A stretch of 64,000 nucleotides of DNA, from positions 1 through 64,000 of the forward strand of contig NZ_CANMAA010000012.1 in assembly GCF_947495735.1 (NCBI RefSeq), in the 5' to 3' direction. Positions within the stretch are counted from its first letter, which is position 1. The number at the start of each line of letters is the position of its first letter. Source of the stretch: an uncultured Pseudokineococcus sp. (lineage in GTDB: Bacteria > Actinomycetota > Actinomycetes > Actinomycetales > Quadrisphaeraceae). Below, piece after piece: positions 7,650 through 16,066 of the stretch. The position numbers and the translations under genes were made by a program. The notes beneath the pieces were generated by a model, which had not been told where the DNA came from, did not search any database, and saw only the letters and a program-made list of their open reading frames with translations.

Positions 7650-8671
7650 CGCCGCCACCGCCCCGGTCCGCGCTCCTCGGCGCCCGCCGCGGCCGTCGCG
7701 GCGTCCACGACGTCGGCCTCCGCGTCCTCGCGCAGGCCGACGTACGCGGGATGCCGCAGGCGCCCGCCCGTCGTCGAGCCGAGCGAGCGCACCTCGGCGC
7801 GCAGCGAGGGCTCCACCCAGACGGCGCCGCGGGCGTCGACGGCGGGGACCTCGGTCGCGAAGGGGGAGGACTCGCGCTGCAGGAGGCCCAGCTGCGGCGC
7901 GAGCAGCGCGCCCGCCCGCGGGCCGATGCCGCTCCCGACGCGCCCGAGGTAGACCAGCCGGCCGTCGGCGTCCGGCGCCCCCACGAGCAGGGCTCCGACG
8001 CGGTCGCGCGTGCCCTCCTGCGGCCGCCAGCCGCCGACGACGACGGTGCGCGCCGCGCGGTGCGCCGCCTTCACCCACGCGGGGCTGCGCTCGCCGGGTC
8101 GGTAGCGCGAGTCCCACCGCTTGGCCACGCCCCCCTCGAGCCCCTGCGCGCGGGTGGCCGCGAGCACGTCGGCGCCGTCGTCGAAGACGGGGGAGAGCTG
8201 CAGCGCGGCCCCGCCGACGTCGAGGTCGCCCCAGCTCGCCACGAGGGGCTCCAGCACGGCGCGGCGCTCGCGCAGCGGAGCCTCGAGCAGGCTCTCGCCG
8301 TCGGTGCGGAGGACGTCGAAGACGACGTAGACCACCGGCACCGAGCGCGCGGCGGCCGCGGCGCGGGCGCCGGAGAGCCCGAGCCGGGGCGCGAGGACGC
8401 CGAAGGACGGCCGCCCCTGCGCGTCGAGGGCGACGACCTCGCCGTCCAGGAGCAGGTCGTCCCCGGCGCCGTCCGCCGTCGCAGCGAGGCCCGCGAGGTC
8501 GGGGAAGGCGCCCGTGACGTCGCGCTCGGTGCGGCTGGCGAGGCGCGTGCGACCGCTGCTCAGGTCGGCCAGCAGCCGCATGCCGTCCCACTTGACCTCG
8601 TACGCCCAGGTCCTCCCGTCACCGGGGAGCGACCCGGGCGTGCGCGTGGGGGTGGCGAGCATGGGGCGCAC
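7646..8671 (-). CDS. ATP-dependent DNA ligase, LigD ligase domain
   Basis: Seals breaks with ATP. The adenylated lysine is K27 in EVKWDGMR, followed by SRTERDVTGAFPDL, LDGEVVALD, YVVFDVLR, EGGVAKRWDSRYRPGERSPAWVK and the OB-fold C-terminus. Its 341 residues match a stand-alone ligase domain. GTG 8671 is preferred because CATGAT lies 6 nt upstream (leaderless pattern) and VRPMLA is the usual beginning of this domain; ATG 8662 is the alternative. It is co-transcribed with the polymerase gene and divergent from ku, 79 bp apart. Confidence 0.9.
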   Translation of the reverse strand: MRPMLATPTRTPGSLPGDGRTWAYEVKWDGMRLLADLSSGRTRLASRTERDVTGAFPDLAGLAATADGAGDDLLLDGEVVALDAQGRPSFGVLAPRLGLSGARAAAAARSVPVVYVVFDVLRTDGESLLEAPLRERRAVLEPLVASWGDLDVGGAALQLSPVFDDGADVLAATRAQGLEGGVAKRWDSRYRPGERSPAWVKAAHRAARTVVVGGWRPQEGTRDRVGALLVGAPDADGRLVYLGRVGSGIGPRAGALLAPQLGLLQRESSPFATEVPAVDARGAVWVEPSLRAEVRSLGSTTGGRLRHPAYVGLREDAEADVVDAATAAAGAEERGPGRWRR

Positions 8672-8750
8672 CGGTCGATCATGGCGGCGAAGGCGGACGA
8701 GCGCCGGGCGAGCCGCCCCGGTGCCGGCCCCCGCCGGGGAGGGGGCGGTC

Positions 8751-9974
8751 GTGAGGGCCATCTGGAAGGGCGCCGTGTCCTTCGGGCTCGTCTCGGTGCC
8801 GGTCAAGGTCTACGCCGCCACCGGCACGAACGACGTGAAGTTCCACCAGGTGCACGAGCCCGACGGCGGGCGCATCCGCTACAAGCGCGTCTGCAGCGTC
8901 GACGGCGAGGAGGTGCCCTACCCCGAGATCGCCAAGGGCTACGAGACCGCGGACGGCGAGCAGGTGGTCCTGTCCGACGAGGACCTCTCCGAGCTGCCGC
9001 TCTCCAGCAGCCGCGAGATCGACGTCGTGGAGTTCGTGCCCTCCGAGCAGGTCGACCCCGTGCTGTTCAACAAGGCGTACTACCTCGAGCCCGAGCGGAC
9101 GGCGCTGAAGCCGTACACGCTGCTGCGCGAGGCGCTCGCGGCGACCGACCGCGTGGCCGTGGTGAAGGTCGCTTTGCGGCAGCGGGAGTCGCTGGCCCTG
9201 CTGCGGGTGCGCGACGACGTCATCTGCCTGCAGACGCTGCTGTGGCCCGACGAGGTGCGCGAGGCCTCGTTCGACGTGCTGTCCGCCGACGTCGAGCTGC
9301 GGCCCCAGGAGACGAAGATGGCGGCCTCGCTGGTGGAGTCGCTCGCGGGGGACTTCGACCCCGACGCGTTCACCGACGGCTACGCCGCGGCGGTCACCGA
9401 GATGGTCGAGGCCAAGATCAGCGCCGGCGAGACCCGCCGCCCGCCCGCCGAGGGCGGGGACGAGGGCGGCGACGGCGAGGGCGCCCAGGTCGTCGACCTG
9501 CTCTCGGCGCTGCAGCGCAGCGTCGACCGGGCCCGGCGCGACCGCGGGGAAGAGGTCGAGGAGGCCGAGGCGCCCGCCCCGAAGCGCTCGCGCCGGCGGA
9601 CGGCGTCCGCCGAGGAGCCGGACGACTCCTCCGAGGGCAAGGGCGCCGACGAGGAGCAGCCGGCGCCGCGCCGTCGCCGCTCGACGTCGGGGACCTCGCG
9701 CACGAAGGCGGCCGAGGAGCCCTCGGACGGCGAGGAGGAGGCGCCGCGCGCGACCACCAGGGCGAGGAGCGGGTCGCGCTCGGGAGCCGCGGCCTCGAAG
9801 ACCTCGGCCTCGAAGACCTCCCCGTCGAGGGCGACCTCGTCGCGGAGCGCGTCGTCGAAGACCTCCTCGAGCACGTCCACCTCGACGAGCGGGACCTCGA
9901 CGCGCAGCCGGTCGGAGGACGACGCCGAGGAGGCGCCGAAGCCGGCGCGGCGGACGCGCAAGAAGTCGGCGTAG
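8751..9974 (+). CDS. ku: Ku protein of bacterial end joining
   Basis: Forms a homodimeric ring on DNA ends and recruits LigD. The core (residues 1-255) starts MRAIWKGAVSFGLVSVPVKVY and includes the minimal LigD-binding part ending in KISAGE. Beyond it is a tail of about 130 residues, first acidic, then rich in K, S, T and R with repeated SKTS units. This tail is longer than in short Ku proteins; lysine-rich Ku tails in actinobacteria bind DNA, and this one may too. GTG 8751 follows GGGGAGGGGG. Confidence 0.93.
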   Translation: MRAIWKGAVSFGLVSVPVKVYAATGTNDVKFHQVHEPDGGRIRYKRVCSVDGEEVPYPEIAKGYETADGEQVVLSDEDLSELPLSSSREIDVVEFVPSEQVDPVLFNKAYYLEPERTALKPYTLLREALAATDRVAVVKVALRQRESLALLRVRDDVICLQTLLWPDEVREASFDVLSADVELRPQETKMAASLVESLAGDFDPDAFTDGYAAAVTEMVEAKISAGETRRPPAEGGDEGGDGEGAQVVDLLSALQRSVDRARRDRGEEVEEAEAPAPKRSRRRTASAEEPDDSSEGKGADEEQPAPRRRRSTSGTSRTKAAEEPSDGEEEAPRATTRARSGSRSGAAASKTSASKTSPSRATSSRSASSKTSSSTSTSTSGTSTRSRSEDDAEEAPKPARRTRKKSA

Positions 9975-10025
9975 CCCGGGCCGCAGGGACGGGCGCCGGC
10001 CTCACGTCCGCGCGCGGGCGCTCGC

Positions 10026-10937
10026 TCAGCCCGGGGCCGCTGGCTCGGCCTCGAGCCAGCGGCGGATGGTGGCGGGAGCGCTCGGGGCCACCTCGTGGCC
10101 GACCCCCTCGAGCACCCGCACGTCGAGGTCGGCGGCGGGCGCCAGCGCCGGCAGCTCGGCCAGCGCCGGGAAGCCGGTGAACAGGAACGGCACGAGGTCG
10201 GTGCCCTCGACGGGGACCGCGCGGTCCTGGGCCCCCGCCAGGTGCAGCGCCGTGAACGCCCCGGGGCACCGCGGCACGGCGATCGAGGCGTTGACGACGG
10301 CGATCGCCGCGACGTCCTCGGGGTGCTCGCAGGCCAGGCGGTAGGCGAGCATCCCGCCGTTGGAGTAGCCGACGACGTACGCGCGCGCCGCCCCTCGCGA
10401 GCGCAGGTCGGCCAGCAGGCGCCGCAGGTAGCCGACGTCGTCGACGCCGGAGCGCGCCGCCGACCCGCAGCAGGTGCCGGCGTCCCAGCTCGGCCGGTCG
10501 CCGAGACCGGTCGGCAGCACGACGACCGCGTCCAGCGCCCGGGCCAGCGCCGGCGCGTCGAGCCGGTCGGCGACCTGCGCTGCGCTGCTCGTGTAGCCGT
10601 GCAGCACCAGGACGGCGGTCTCGCCGACGGCGCGGGGCAGGGCCGAGGAGGTCGTGACCTGGCCGCCGGCGCCGGGGCGCAGCACCATGAGCGGGCGCTC
10701 GACGTCGGGCACGGCCGCGACCAGCGGGTCGGGGACGGGGGTCTGCGGCGCACCGGCGGCCGGACCGGCCGCGGCGCCGTCGCGCAGGTCCCCGCCGAGG
10801 GCGCCGGGCAGGGCGAGCAGGCCGGTGGTCGGCAGGGCCACCAGCGACAGCGCCGCCGCGAGGACGCCCGCGGCCCAGCGCGCGCGGATGGCGCGTCGGC
10901 GGGGCCGGGGCTCTCCGGCCTGGTGCTGCTCGGGCAC
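10026..10937 (-). CDS. secreted or membrane-anchored serine hydrolase, LpqC/PHB-depolymerase-like
   Basis: About 303 residues. After a basic start, a hydrophobic segment (about 24-42) serves as signal or anchor. The alpha/beta hydrolase core shows LVLHGYTS, then DAGTCCG, then the nucleophile elbow GYSNGG, and a final GHEV that supplies the histidine. This matches LpqC/FaeC-like esterases and poly-hydroxybutyrate depolymerases. The true substrate is not visible. GTG 10937 has GAGGAT 8 nt upstream. It is convergent with ku, ending 51 bp away. Confidence 0.75.
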   Translation of the reverse strand: MPEQHQAGEPRPRRRAIRARWAAGVLAAALSLVALPTTGLLALPGALGGDLRDGAAAGPAAGAPQTPVPDPLVAAVPDVERPLMVLRPGAGGQVTTSSALPRAVGETAVLVLHGYTSSAAQVADRLDAPALARALDAVVVLPTGLGDRPSWDAGTCCGSAARSGVDDVGYLRRLLADLRSRGAARAYVVGYSNGGMLAYRLACEHPEDVAAIAVVNASIAVPRCPGAFTALHLAGAQDRAVPVEGTDLVPFLFTGFPALAELPALAPAADLDVRVLEGVGHEVAPSAPATIRRWLEAEPAAPG

Positions 10938-11067
10938 CCGAGCATCCTCGGGCAGGACGCTCCGGAAGGGGAGCCCCCGGCGGGCATCGTGACCCGTCCG
11001 TGCCCGCGGACGGACCGGCGGCGGTGGTCGCGGGGCCGCCGCAGGGGCGCTGTGGCACTGTTCCCAC

Positions 11068-12117
11068 GTGGCCATCACCGAGGACGCCGCCCCGCCCGCG
11101 CTGCGGCCCCTGCACGCCCGCACGGTCGCGCTCAGCGACGCGCTGCACCGGCGAGCCGTCCGGAGGGCGCTCGACCAGGGCTGGCAGCCCTCGCTCAGCG
11201 TCTACGCCGGCTACGGCTCGCCTCGCCGCGTGCGCGTCCTGGGCCGGCTGCTGCTCACGGCGCCCGACCACCGGGACCCCACCGGTCGCCCCGAGGTGGT
11301 GCGCGGCTGGCGCAGCTTCCTCACCGTCCCGGTGCGCGACGCGCCGGTGGTCGTCGAGGTGGGGGGTCAGGAGCACGAGGTGCTCACCGACCGCGGGGGC
11401 TACGTCGACGTCACGCTCACCGCGGACCTCGAGCCCGGCTGGCAGGACGTCGTCCTGCGCGCGGAGGGCGCCGAGCCGGCGACGGCGCCCGTGCGCATCA
11501 TCGGCGACGACGTCGAGGTCGGGCTCCTCAGCGACATCGACGACACCGTCATGGTGACGGCGCTCCCGCGCCCGTTCCTCGCCGCGTGGCACACCTTCGT
11601 CCTCGACGAGCACGCGCGGAACCCGGTGCCCGGCATGGCGGTGCTCTACGAGCGCATCACCCGGGCCCACCGCGACGCGCCGGTCCTCTACCTGTCCACC
11701 GGGGCCTGGAACGTGGCGCCGACGCTCACGCGCTTCTTGCACCGGCACCTGTACCCGCGCGGGCCGCTGCTGCTGACCGACTGGGGGCCGACCCCCGACC
11801 GCTGGTTCCGCAGCGGGCGCCTGCACAAGGAGAGGACGCTGCGCCAGCTGGCGCAGGAGTTCCCGCACGTCCGCTGGCTGCTCGTGGGGGACGACGGCCA
11901 GCACGACGAGGCGATCTACGAGGCCTTCGCCCGCGAGCACCCGGAGAACGTGGCCGCCGTCGCCATCAGGCACCTGTCGCCGACGGAGTCGATGCTGGCG
12001 CAGGGCCTCCCGGCGCCGCAGGGGGCTCCGGTGCGGGAGGAGAGCGAGCACGCCTGGGTCTCCGCGCCCGACGGCGCCGGTCTGGCCAAGCTGCTGCGCG
12101 AGGCCGGCCAGCTCTAG
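11068..12117 (+). CDS. App1-family phosphatidate phosphatase-like protein
   Basis: The catalytic DxDxT of a HAD-like phosphatase is intact (DIDDT, residues 156-160). Supporting blocks are YLSTGAWNVAPTL, LTDWGPTPDRWFRSG and HKERTLRQL...WLLVGDDGQHDEAIY. In yeast App1 the same domain dephosphorylates phosphatidate. The bacterial role is unknown, though lipid turnover is plausible. No signal peptide. GTG 11068 lies 6 nt after CACTGT (leaderless pattern). Confidence 0.85.
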   Translation: MAITEDAAPPALRPLHARTVALSDALHRRAVRRALDQGWQPSLSVYAGYGSPRRVRVLGRLLLTAPDHRDPTGRPEVVRGWRSFLTVPVRDAPVVVEVGGQEHEVLTDRGGYVDVTLTADLEPGWQDVVLRAEGAEPATAPVRIIGDDVEVGLLSDIDDTVMVTALPRPFLAAWHTFVLDEHARNPVPGMAVLYERITRAHRDAPVLYLSTGAWNVAPTLTRFLHRHLYPRGPLLLTDWGPTPDRWFRSGRLHKERTLRQLAQEFPHVRWLLVGDDGQHDEAIYEAFAREHPENVAAVAIRHLSPTESMLAQGLPAPQGAPVREESEHAWVSAPDGAGLAKLLREAGQL

Positions 12118-12270
12118 GGCCCAGCCCGGGCGCCAGCTCCCGGACCTCCGGCGCGCGCCAGCCGGATCAGGGAGGGGCAGCCGGGGCGCGCGCGGCTGCC
12201 GGTGGCGGTGGCCGGACGTCCTCGTCAACAGCGCGGCCGCAGGGTCGCGCGGGCGACCCGAGCGCTGGAG

Positions 12271-12441
12271 CTAGGGGCGCTGCTCGGGGGCGGCGGGCAC
12301 CGGGGCCCCCGCGAGCTCGGCGACGGGCGAGGTGCGACGGCGCAGCAGCGGGGTGCGGTCGCTGCACCGCACCTCGAAGGCGGCCATGGCCAGCAGCACC
12401 GGCAGGACGAGGAGGGGGAGCAGCAGGACGAGGTAGGTCAT
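12271..12441 (-). CDS. small single-span membrane protein
   Basis: Fifty-six residues. A strongly hydrophobic N-terminal helix (MTYLVLLLPLLVLPVLLAMA) is followed by a basic cytoplasmic tail with RTPLLRRRTSP. ATG 12441 has CGGAAGC 7 nt upstream. No family recognised. It stands alone, and the 259 bp on its upstream side contain no other gene. Confidence 0.5.
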   Translation of the reverse strand: MTYLVLLLPLLVLPVLLAMAAFEVRCSDRTPLLRRRTSPVAELAGAPVPAAPEQRP

Positions 12442-12700
12442 GAGCGCGCTTCCGTGCGACGTCACGACCGGTGCGTCCACCTCGCGCCAGCCGCCACGGG
12501 TTCGACCCGCGCCTCGAGGGTGGTGCAGGGGCAGCGGTCGCGCACCTGGGACGCGCGCGCGTCGAGACACGGTCGGGTAACGACTCCAGCGGGACGCCGC
12601 TTCGGCTGCGCCCGTCCGGATGACGACTCCGGCGGTGACGCCGCCCCGGCCGCGCCTGTGCGGACGCGCGCGGCCGTCGACTCCGTGCTGTGCTGTGGAC

Positions 12701-12916
12701 ATGGCTGACGCAGACATCTGGGACAGGATCCGCACGGCTCGCGACTTCTCGCTCGAGGCCGAGAAGAAGGAGCGCGAGCGCATCGCCGAGGCGAAGACCT
12801 CCGAGCTCCAGCACGCCGCCTCGGTGCGCCTGGCCACGCGCCAGGCGGTGCGCGAGGCCCTGGACGTCGTCCTCGACGAGGACACCTCGCCCCCCGGCGC
12901 CGAGCGCGAGGCCTGA
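12701..12916 (+). CDS. small charged helical protein, function unknown
   Basis: Seventy-one residues, almost wholly helical and highly charged (EAEKKERERIAEAKTSELQH), ending in an acidic tail. ATG 12701 is chosen as the first start where coding character begins. There is no membrane segment and no recognised domain. It could be a coiled-coil adaptor or simply a small conserved protein. Confidence 0.5.
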   Translation: MADADIWDRIRTARDFSLEAEKKERERIAEAKTSELQHAASVRLATRQAVREALDVVLDEDTSPPGAEREA

Positions 12917-13020
12917 GCGCCGACCGACGGCGTCGCCCCTGACGGGGCGGCGGGCACGAGGGCCCTCGCGGGTACCGGTCTCGACTGGCACCTGCGGGGG
13001 CCCTCGCGCACGCTCAGCCG

Positions 13021-14403
13021 GTGAGCGCAGCCGTCCTGTGGTTCCGGCGCGACCTGCGCCTCGGTGACAACCCGGCGCTGCTGGCCGCCCTGGAGCGCGG
13101 GGGCGACGACGGCGTCGTGCCCCTGTTCGTCCTGGACCCCCGGGTGTGGGAGCCGTCGGGGGACCCCCGGCGCCGCTTCCTCGTCGGGTGCCTGCAGGCG
13201 CTGCGGGAGGCCACCGGCGGAGCCCTGCTGGTGCGCCGGGGGGACCCGCGCGACGTCGTCCCGGCCGTGGTCCGCGAGGCGGGCGCGGGCTCGGTGCACG
13301 TCGCCCGCGACGTCGGGCCCTACGGGCGGCGCCGCGACGCCGCGGTCCGCGAGGCCCTCGCGGCGCTCGCCGGGGACGACGGCGCCGGCGTGCCCCTCGT
13401 CGAGGACGGCACCTCCTACGCCGTCGGGCCGGGCAGGGTCGTCAAGAGCGACGGGACGCCCTTCCAGGTCTTCACCCCGTTCTCCCGCGCCTGGCGCGCC
13501 CACGGAGTGCCCGGGCCCGCCCCGACGCCGGGAGCGGTGCCCTGGGCGCGGCTCGACGGGCCCGACGAGTTGCCGGACGCGCCGCCCGTGGACGCCGACC
13601 TCCTCGAGCCGGGGGAGGACGCCGCCCGGGCCGCCTGGCGCTCGTTCCGCGACGAGCGGCTGGACCACTACGCCGACGAGCGGGACCGGCCGGACCTGGA
13701 CTCCACCAGCCGCATGTCGGCCTACCTGCACCTGGGGTGCGTCCACCCGCGCACGCTCGTCGCGGAGGCCGGGGCGCGCGGTGGCGCGGGCGCCGAGGCG
13801 TACGTGCGGGAGCTGTGCTTCCGGGACTTCTACGCCGACGTCCTGTGGCACCGGCCCGACTCGGCGCGCGAGGCGTACAAGCCCGACCTCGTCGACATGG
13901 AGCACGACGACGGCGACGTGGCCCGGGAGCGGGTGCGCGCGTGGGAGCAGGGGCGCACGGGCTACCCGATCATCGACGCGGCGATGCGCCAGCTGCTCGG
14001 CCAGGGCTGGATGCACAACCGCATGCGGATGCTCGTCGCGTCCTTCTACGTCAAGGACCTGCACCAGCGCTGGCAGCCGGGGGCGCGGTTCTTCCTCCAG
14101 CACCTCGTGGACGGCGACCTGGCGTCCAACAACCACGGGTGGCAGTGGGTGGCCGGGTCGGGCACGGACGCCTCGCCCTACTTCCGGGTGTTCAACCCCG
14201 TGCTGCAGGGCAGGAAGTTCGACCCGCGTGGCGACTACGTCCGGCGGTGGGTGCCCGAGCTGCGGGGTGTCGAGGGCGCCGCCGTGCACGAGCCGTGGGC
14301 CCTGCCGGGCGGGGTGCCCGACGGCTACCCGGAGCGCGTCGTCGACCACGCCGCGGAGCGCCAGGTGGCGCTCGACCGCTACCAGGCGGTGCGGGGCGGC
14401 TGA
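13021..14403 (+). CDS. phr: deoxyribodipyrimidine photolyase
   Basis: Light-driven repair of cyclobutane pyrimidine dimers. The N-terminal antenna-binding domain begins AAVLWFRRDLRLGDNPAL. The C-terminal FAD domain shows TSRMSAYLHLGCVHPRT, ELCFRDFYADVLW, TGYPIIDAAMRQL, WMHNRMRMLVASFYVKDL and the very conserved SNNHGWQW...SGTDASPYFRVFNP. The 460 residues are normal for class I CPD photolyases. GTG 13021 lies 6 nt after CACGCT. Its 3' end overlaps the convergent PRC-barrel gene by 25 bp. Confidence 0.95.
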   Translation: MSAAVLWFRRDLRLGDNPALLAALERGGDDGVVPLFVLDPRVWEPSGDPRRRFLVGCLQALREATGGALLVRRGDPRDVVPAVVREAGAGSVHVARDVGPYGRRRDAAVREALAALAGDDGAGVPLVEDGTSYAVGPGRVVKSDGTPFQVFTPFSRAWRAHGVPGPAPTPGAVPWARLDGPDELPDAPPVDADLLEPGEDAARAAWRSFRDERLDHYADERDRPDLDSTSRMSAYLHLGCVHPRTLVAEAGARGGAGAEAYVRELCFRDFYADVLWHRPDSAREAYKPDLVDMEHDDGDVARERVRAWEQGRTGYPIIDAAMRQLLGQGWMHNRMRMLVASFYVKDLHQRWQPGARFFLQHLVDGDLASNNHGWQWVAGSGTDASPYFRVFNPVLQGRKFDPRGDYVRRWVPELRGVEGAAVHEPWALPGGVPDGYPERVVDHAAERQVALDRYQAVRGG

Positions 14404-14993
14404 CCCGTGCTCCCCGGGGGCCTGCGCCGCTCGGCGCCGAGCTCGGCTCCCCACCAGGCCTCGTCGTCGTCCTCGGCGGGCGGAGGAGGCGCCGGTGGGG
14501 CGGTGGGGCCGCGGGCCGCGGCGGCGGACGCCGCGGCGTAGTGCAGGCGCACGCCCACCTCGAGCTGGGGGTCGGTGGCGCGGTCGGGGTCCAGCCGGGG
14601 AGCGCTGAGGACGACGTCCCGGGAGTGCGGGACCACCACGGTCGTCCCGCGCAGGACGCACCCGTCCACGGGGACCGGCACGTCCGCCGCGCGCAGGAGC
14701 CCGGTCGCGACGACCAGCCACTGCGGGGACCCGTCCGGGCCGGCGAGGACGGCGCTGACGCGGCCGACCCGCTCGCCGTCGACGGAGCGCACGAGGGCCC
14801 TGAAGAGGTCGTCGGCGCTCCTCGCCGCGTAGTCGTCCGGCGGCTCGGGCGACGGCGGTCGCAGGGGCGGGTGCTGCCGCGCGGGCTGGTCGTCCGAGGC
14901 GCGCCGGTCCGGCCCGCGCGCCGACGGCCCCCTCGCGCGGCCCGTGGCGCGCGCTCGTCCCGGCCCGGTCGACGTCCTCCTGCTGCGGCCCAT
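14379..14993 (-). CDS. PRC-barrel domain protein
   Basis: Residues about 50-130 form a PRC-barrel-like beta domain: FRALVRSVDGERVGRVSAVLAG, then PQWLVVATGLL, then DVVLSAPRLDPDRA. Such domains occur in RimM and photosynthetic reaction-centre H subunits and in many soil actinobacterial proteins of unknown role. The N-terminus is arginine-rich, the C-terminus proline-rich then acidic with EAWWGAELG. The start at ATG 14993 is uncertain. It overlaps the photolyase gene tail to tail by 25 bp. Confidence 0.65.
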   Translation of the reverse strand: MGRSRRTSTGPGRARATGRARGPSARGPDRRASDDQPARQHPPLRPPSPEPPDDYAARSADDLFRALVRSVDGERVGRVSAVLAGPDGSPQWLVVATGLLRAADVPVPVDGCVLRGTTVVVPHSRDVVLSAPRLDPDRATDPQLEVGVRLHYAAASAAAARGPTAPPAPPPPAEDDDEAWWGAELGAERRRPPGSTGQPPRTAW

Positions 14994-15072
14994 GCTCCAC
15001 GGTGCCCCAGGGCGGGCGGTCGCACCAGGCCTCCCGGTGAACCGGGGCAGGTCGGACGGGGTGATCTGCGTC

Positions 15073-15114
15073 GCACCCCGCACCCGGCACCCCGCACCCC
15101 GCACCCCGCACCCC
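15073..15114. repeat. 7-bp tandem repeat (GCACCCC)
   Basis: Six units of GCACCCC or a one-base variant run head to tail between two divergent genes. The strand bias (C-rich on plus) is strong. Slippage is the likely origin. Confidence 0.7.
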
Positions 15115-15211
15115 GACCCGCACGGGGCCCGGGCCCGCGGGGCGTCGTGCGCGCCGGGCGCCACGCGCGGTCCGGCGGGCCGGTTCGCGCCCGTCGACCT
15201 AGCGTGCGTCC

Positions 15212-15916
15212 ATGACAGACCTGCAGGGCGCGCGCGTGCTGGTGACCGGGGCGAGCGGCGGGCTGGGCTCCCTCCTCGCCGGCGGGATGGCGGCCCGGGG
15301 CGCGGTCGTCGCGGTCTCCGGTCGCGACGAGCAGCGCCTGCGGGCGCTGGAGGTCGAGGCGGTCGCGCACCTGCCGGCCGACCTGCGGCAGCCGGGGGCG
15401 CCGGACGCCCTCGTCGGGAGCGCCGTCGAGGCGCTCGGGGGCCTCGACGTCCTGGTGCACGCGGCCGGCGTCGTCGCGTTCGGGCCCGCCGCCGAGGTGG
15501 ACGACGACCTGCTCGACGACCTGCTGCTGCTGCACTACCTGGCCCCGGTGCGCTTGCTGCGGGCCGCCGTCCCGCACCTGCGCACCTCGGCGGCCGAGCG
15601 CGGTGGTGCGGCGGCCGTCATGCTCAGCGCCGTCGTCGCCGAGCAGCCGGTGGCGGGCATGGCGGCCTACTCGGCGGCCAAGGCGGCGCTCACGGCGTTC
15701 GACGCGGCCGTCGCGAAGGAGCTGCGCCGCGACCGGGTGCGCGTCCTCGACGTCCGCCCGCCGCACACCGAGACGGGGCTGGCGGGTCGTCCGGTCGCGG
15801 GCGAGGCGCCGCGGATGCCGGAGGGGCTGCCGCCCCAGGACGTGGTCGACCGCATCCTGCGCGCCGTCGTCGACGACGAGCGCGACCTGCCGTCCTCGGC
15901 GTTCCGCGCGGGCTGA
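15212..15916 (+). CDS. short-chain dehydrogenase/reductase
   Basis: Rossmann fold with TGASGGLG (12-19) for NAD(P) binding, HAAG, the catalytic Ser in VMLSAVVAEQ, and YSAAK with the catalytic Tyr and Lys. At 234 residues it is a classical SDR; the substrate is not visible. ATG 15212 follows TAGCGT by 6 nt, so the mRNA is probably leaderless. Monocistronic. Confidence 0.88.
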   Translation: MTDLQGARVLVTGASGGLGSLLAGGMAARGAVVAVSGRDEQRLRALEVEAVAHLPADLRQPGAPDALVGSAVEALGGLDVLVHAAGVVAFGPAAEVDDDLLDDLLLLHYLAPVRLLRAAVPHLRTSAAERGGAAAVMLSAVVAEQPVAGMAAYSAAKAALTAFDAAVAKELRRDRVRVLDVRPPHTETGLAGRPVAGEAPRMPEGLPPQDVVDRILRAVVDDERDLPSSAFRAG

Positions 15917-16066
15917 GGCTCACCCGGGCGGGGGGCGCCGGTCGCCCGCGGTCGTCCCGGCGGTTCGCGTCCCCGGAGCCCCGAGGCCATGATGACGAGC
16001 GCGAGCGGACGGTCGTGGTCGGCAGGCGCCGACCGGACCGGCCGGGACGCCACGAGTGGAGGACGC

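Noticed and set aside
8641-8750. A separate small gene between ligase and ku
   Set aside because: The bases are explained by the leaderless start of the ligase and the ribosome site of ku; no frame with coding character remains.
12271-15123. A long minus-strand frame through photolyase and the PRC-barrel region
   Set aside because: Only its last 56 codons (12271-12441) look like a protein; the rest is the complement of the photolyase gene, which has clear motifs.
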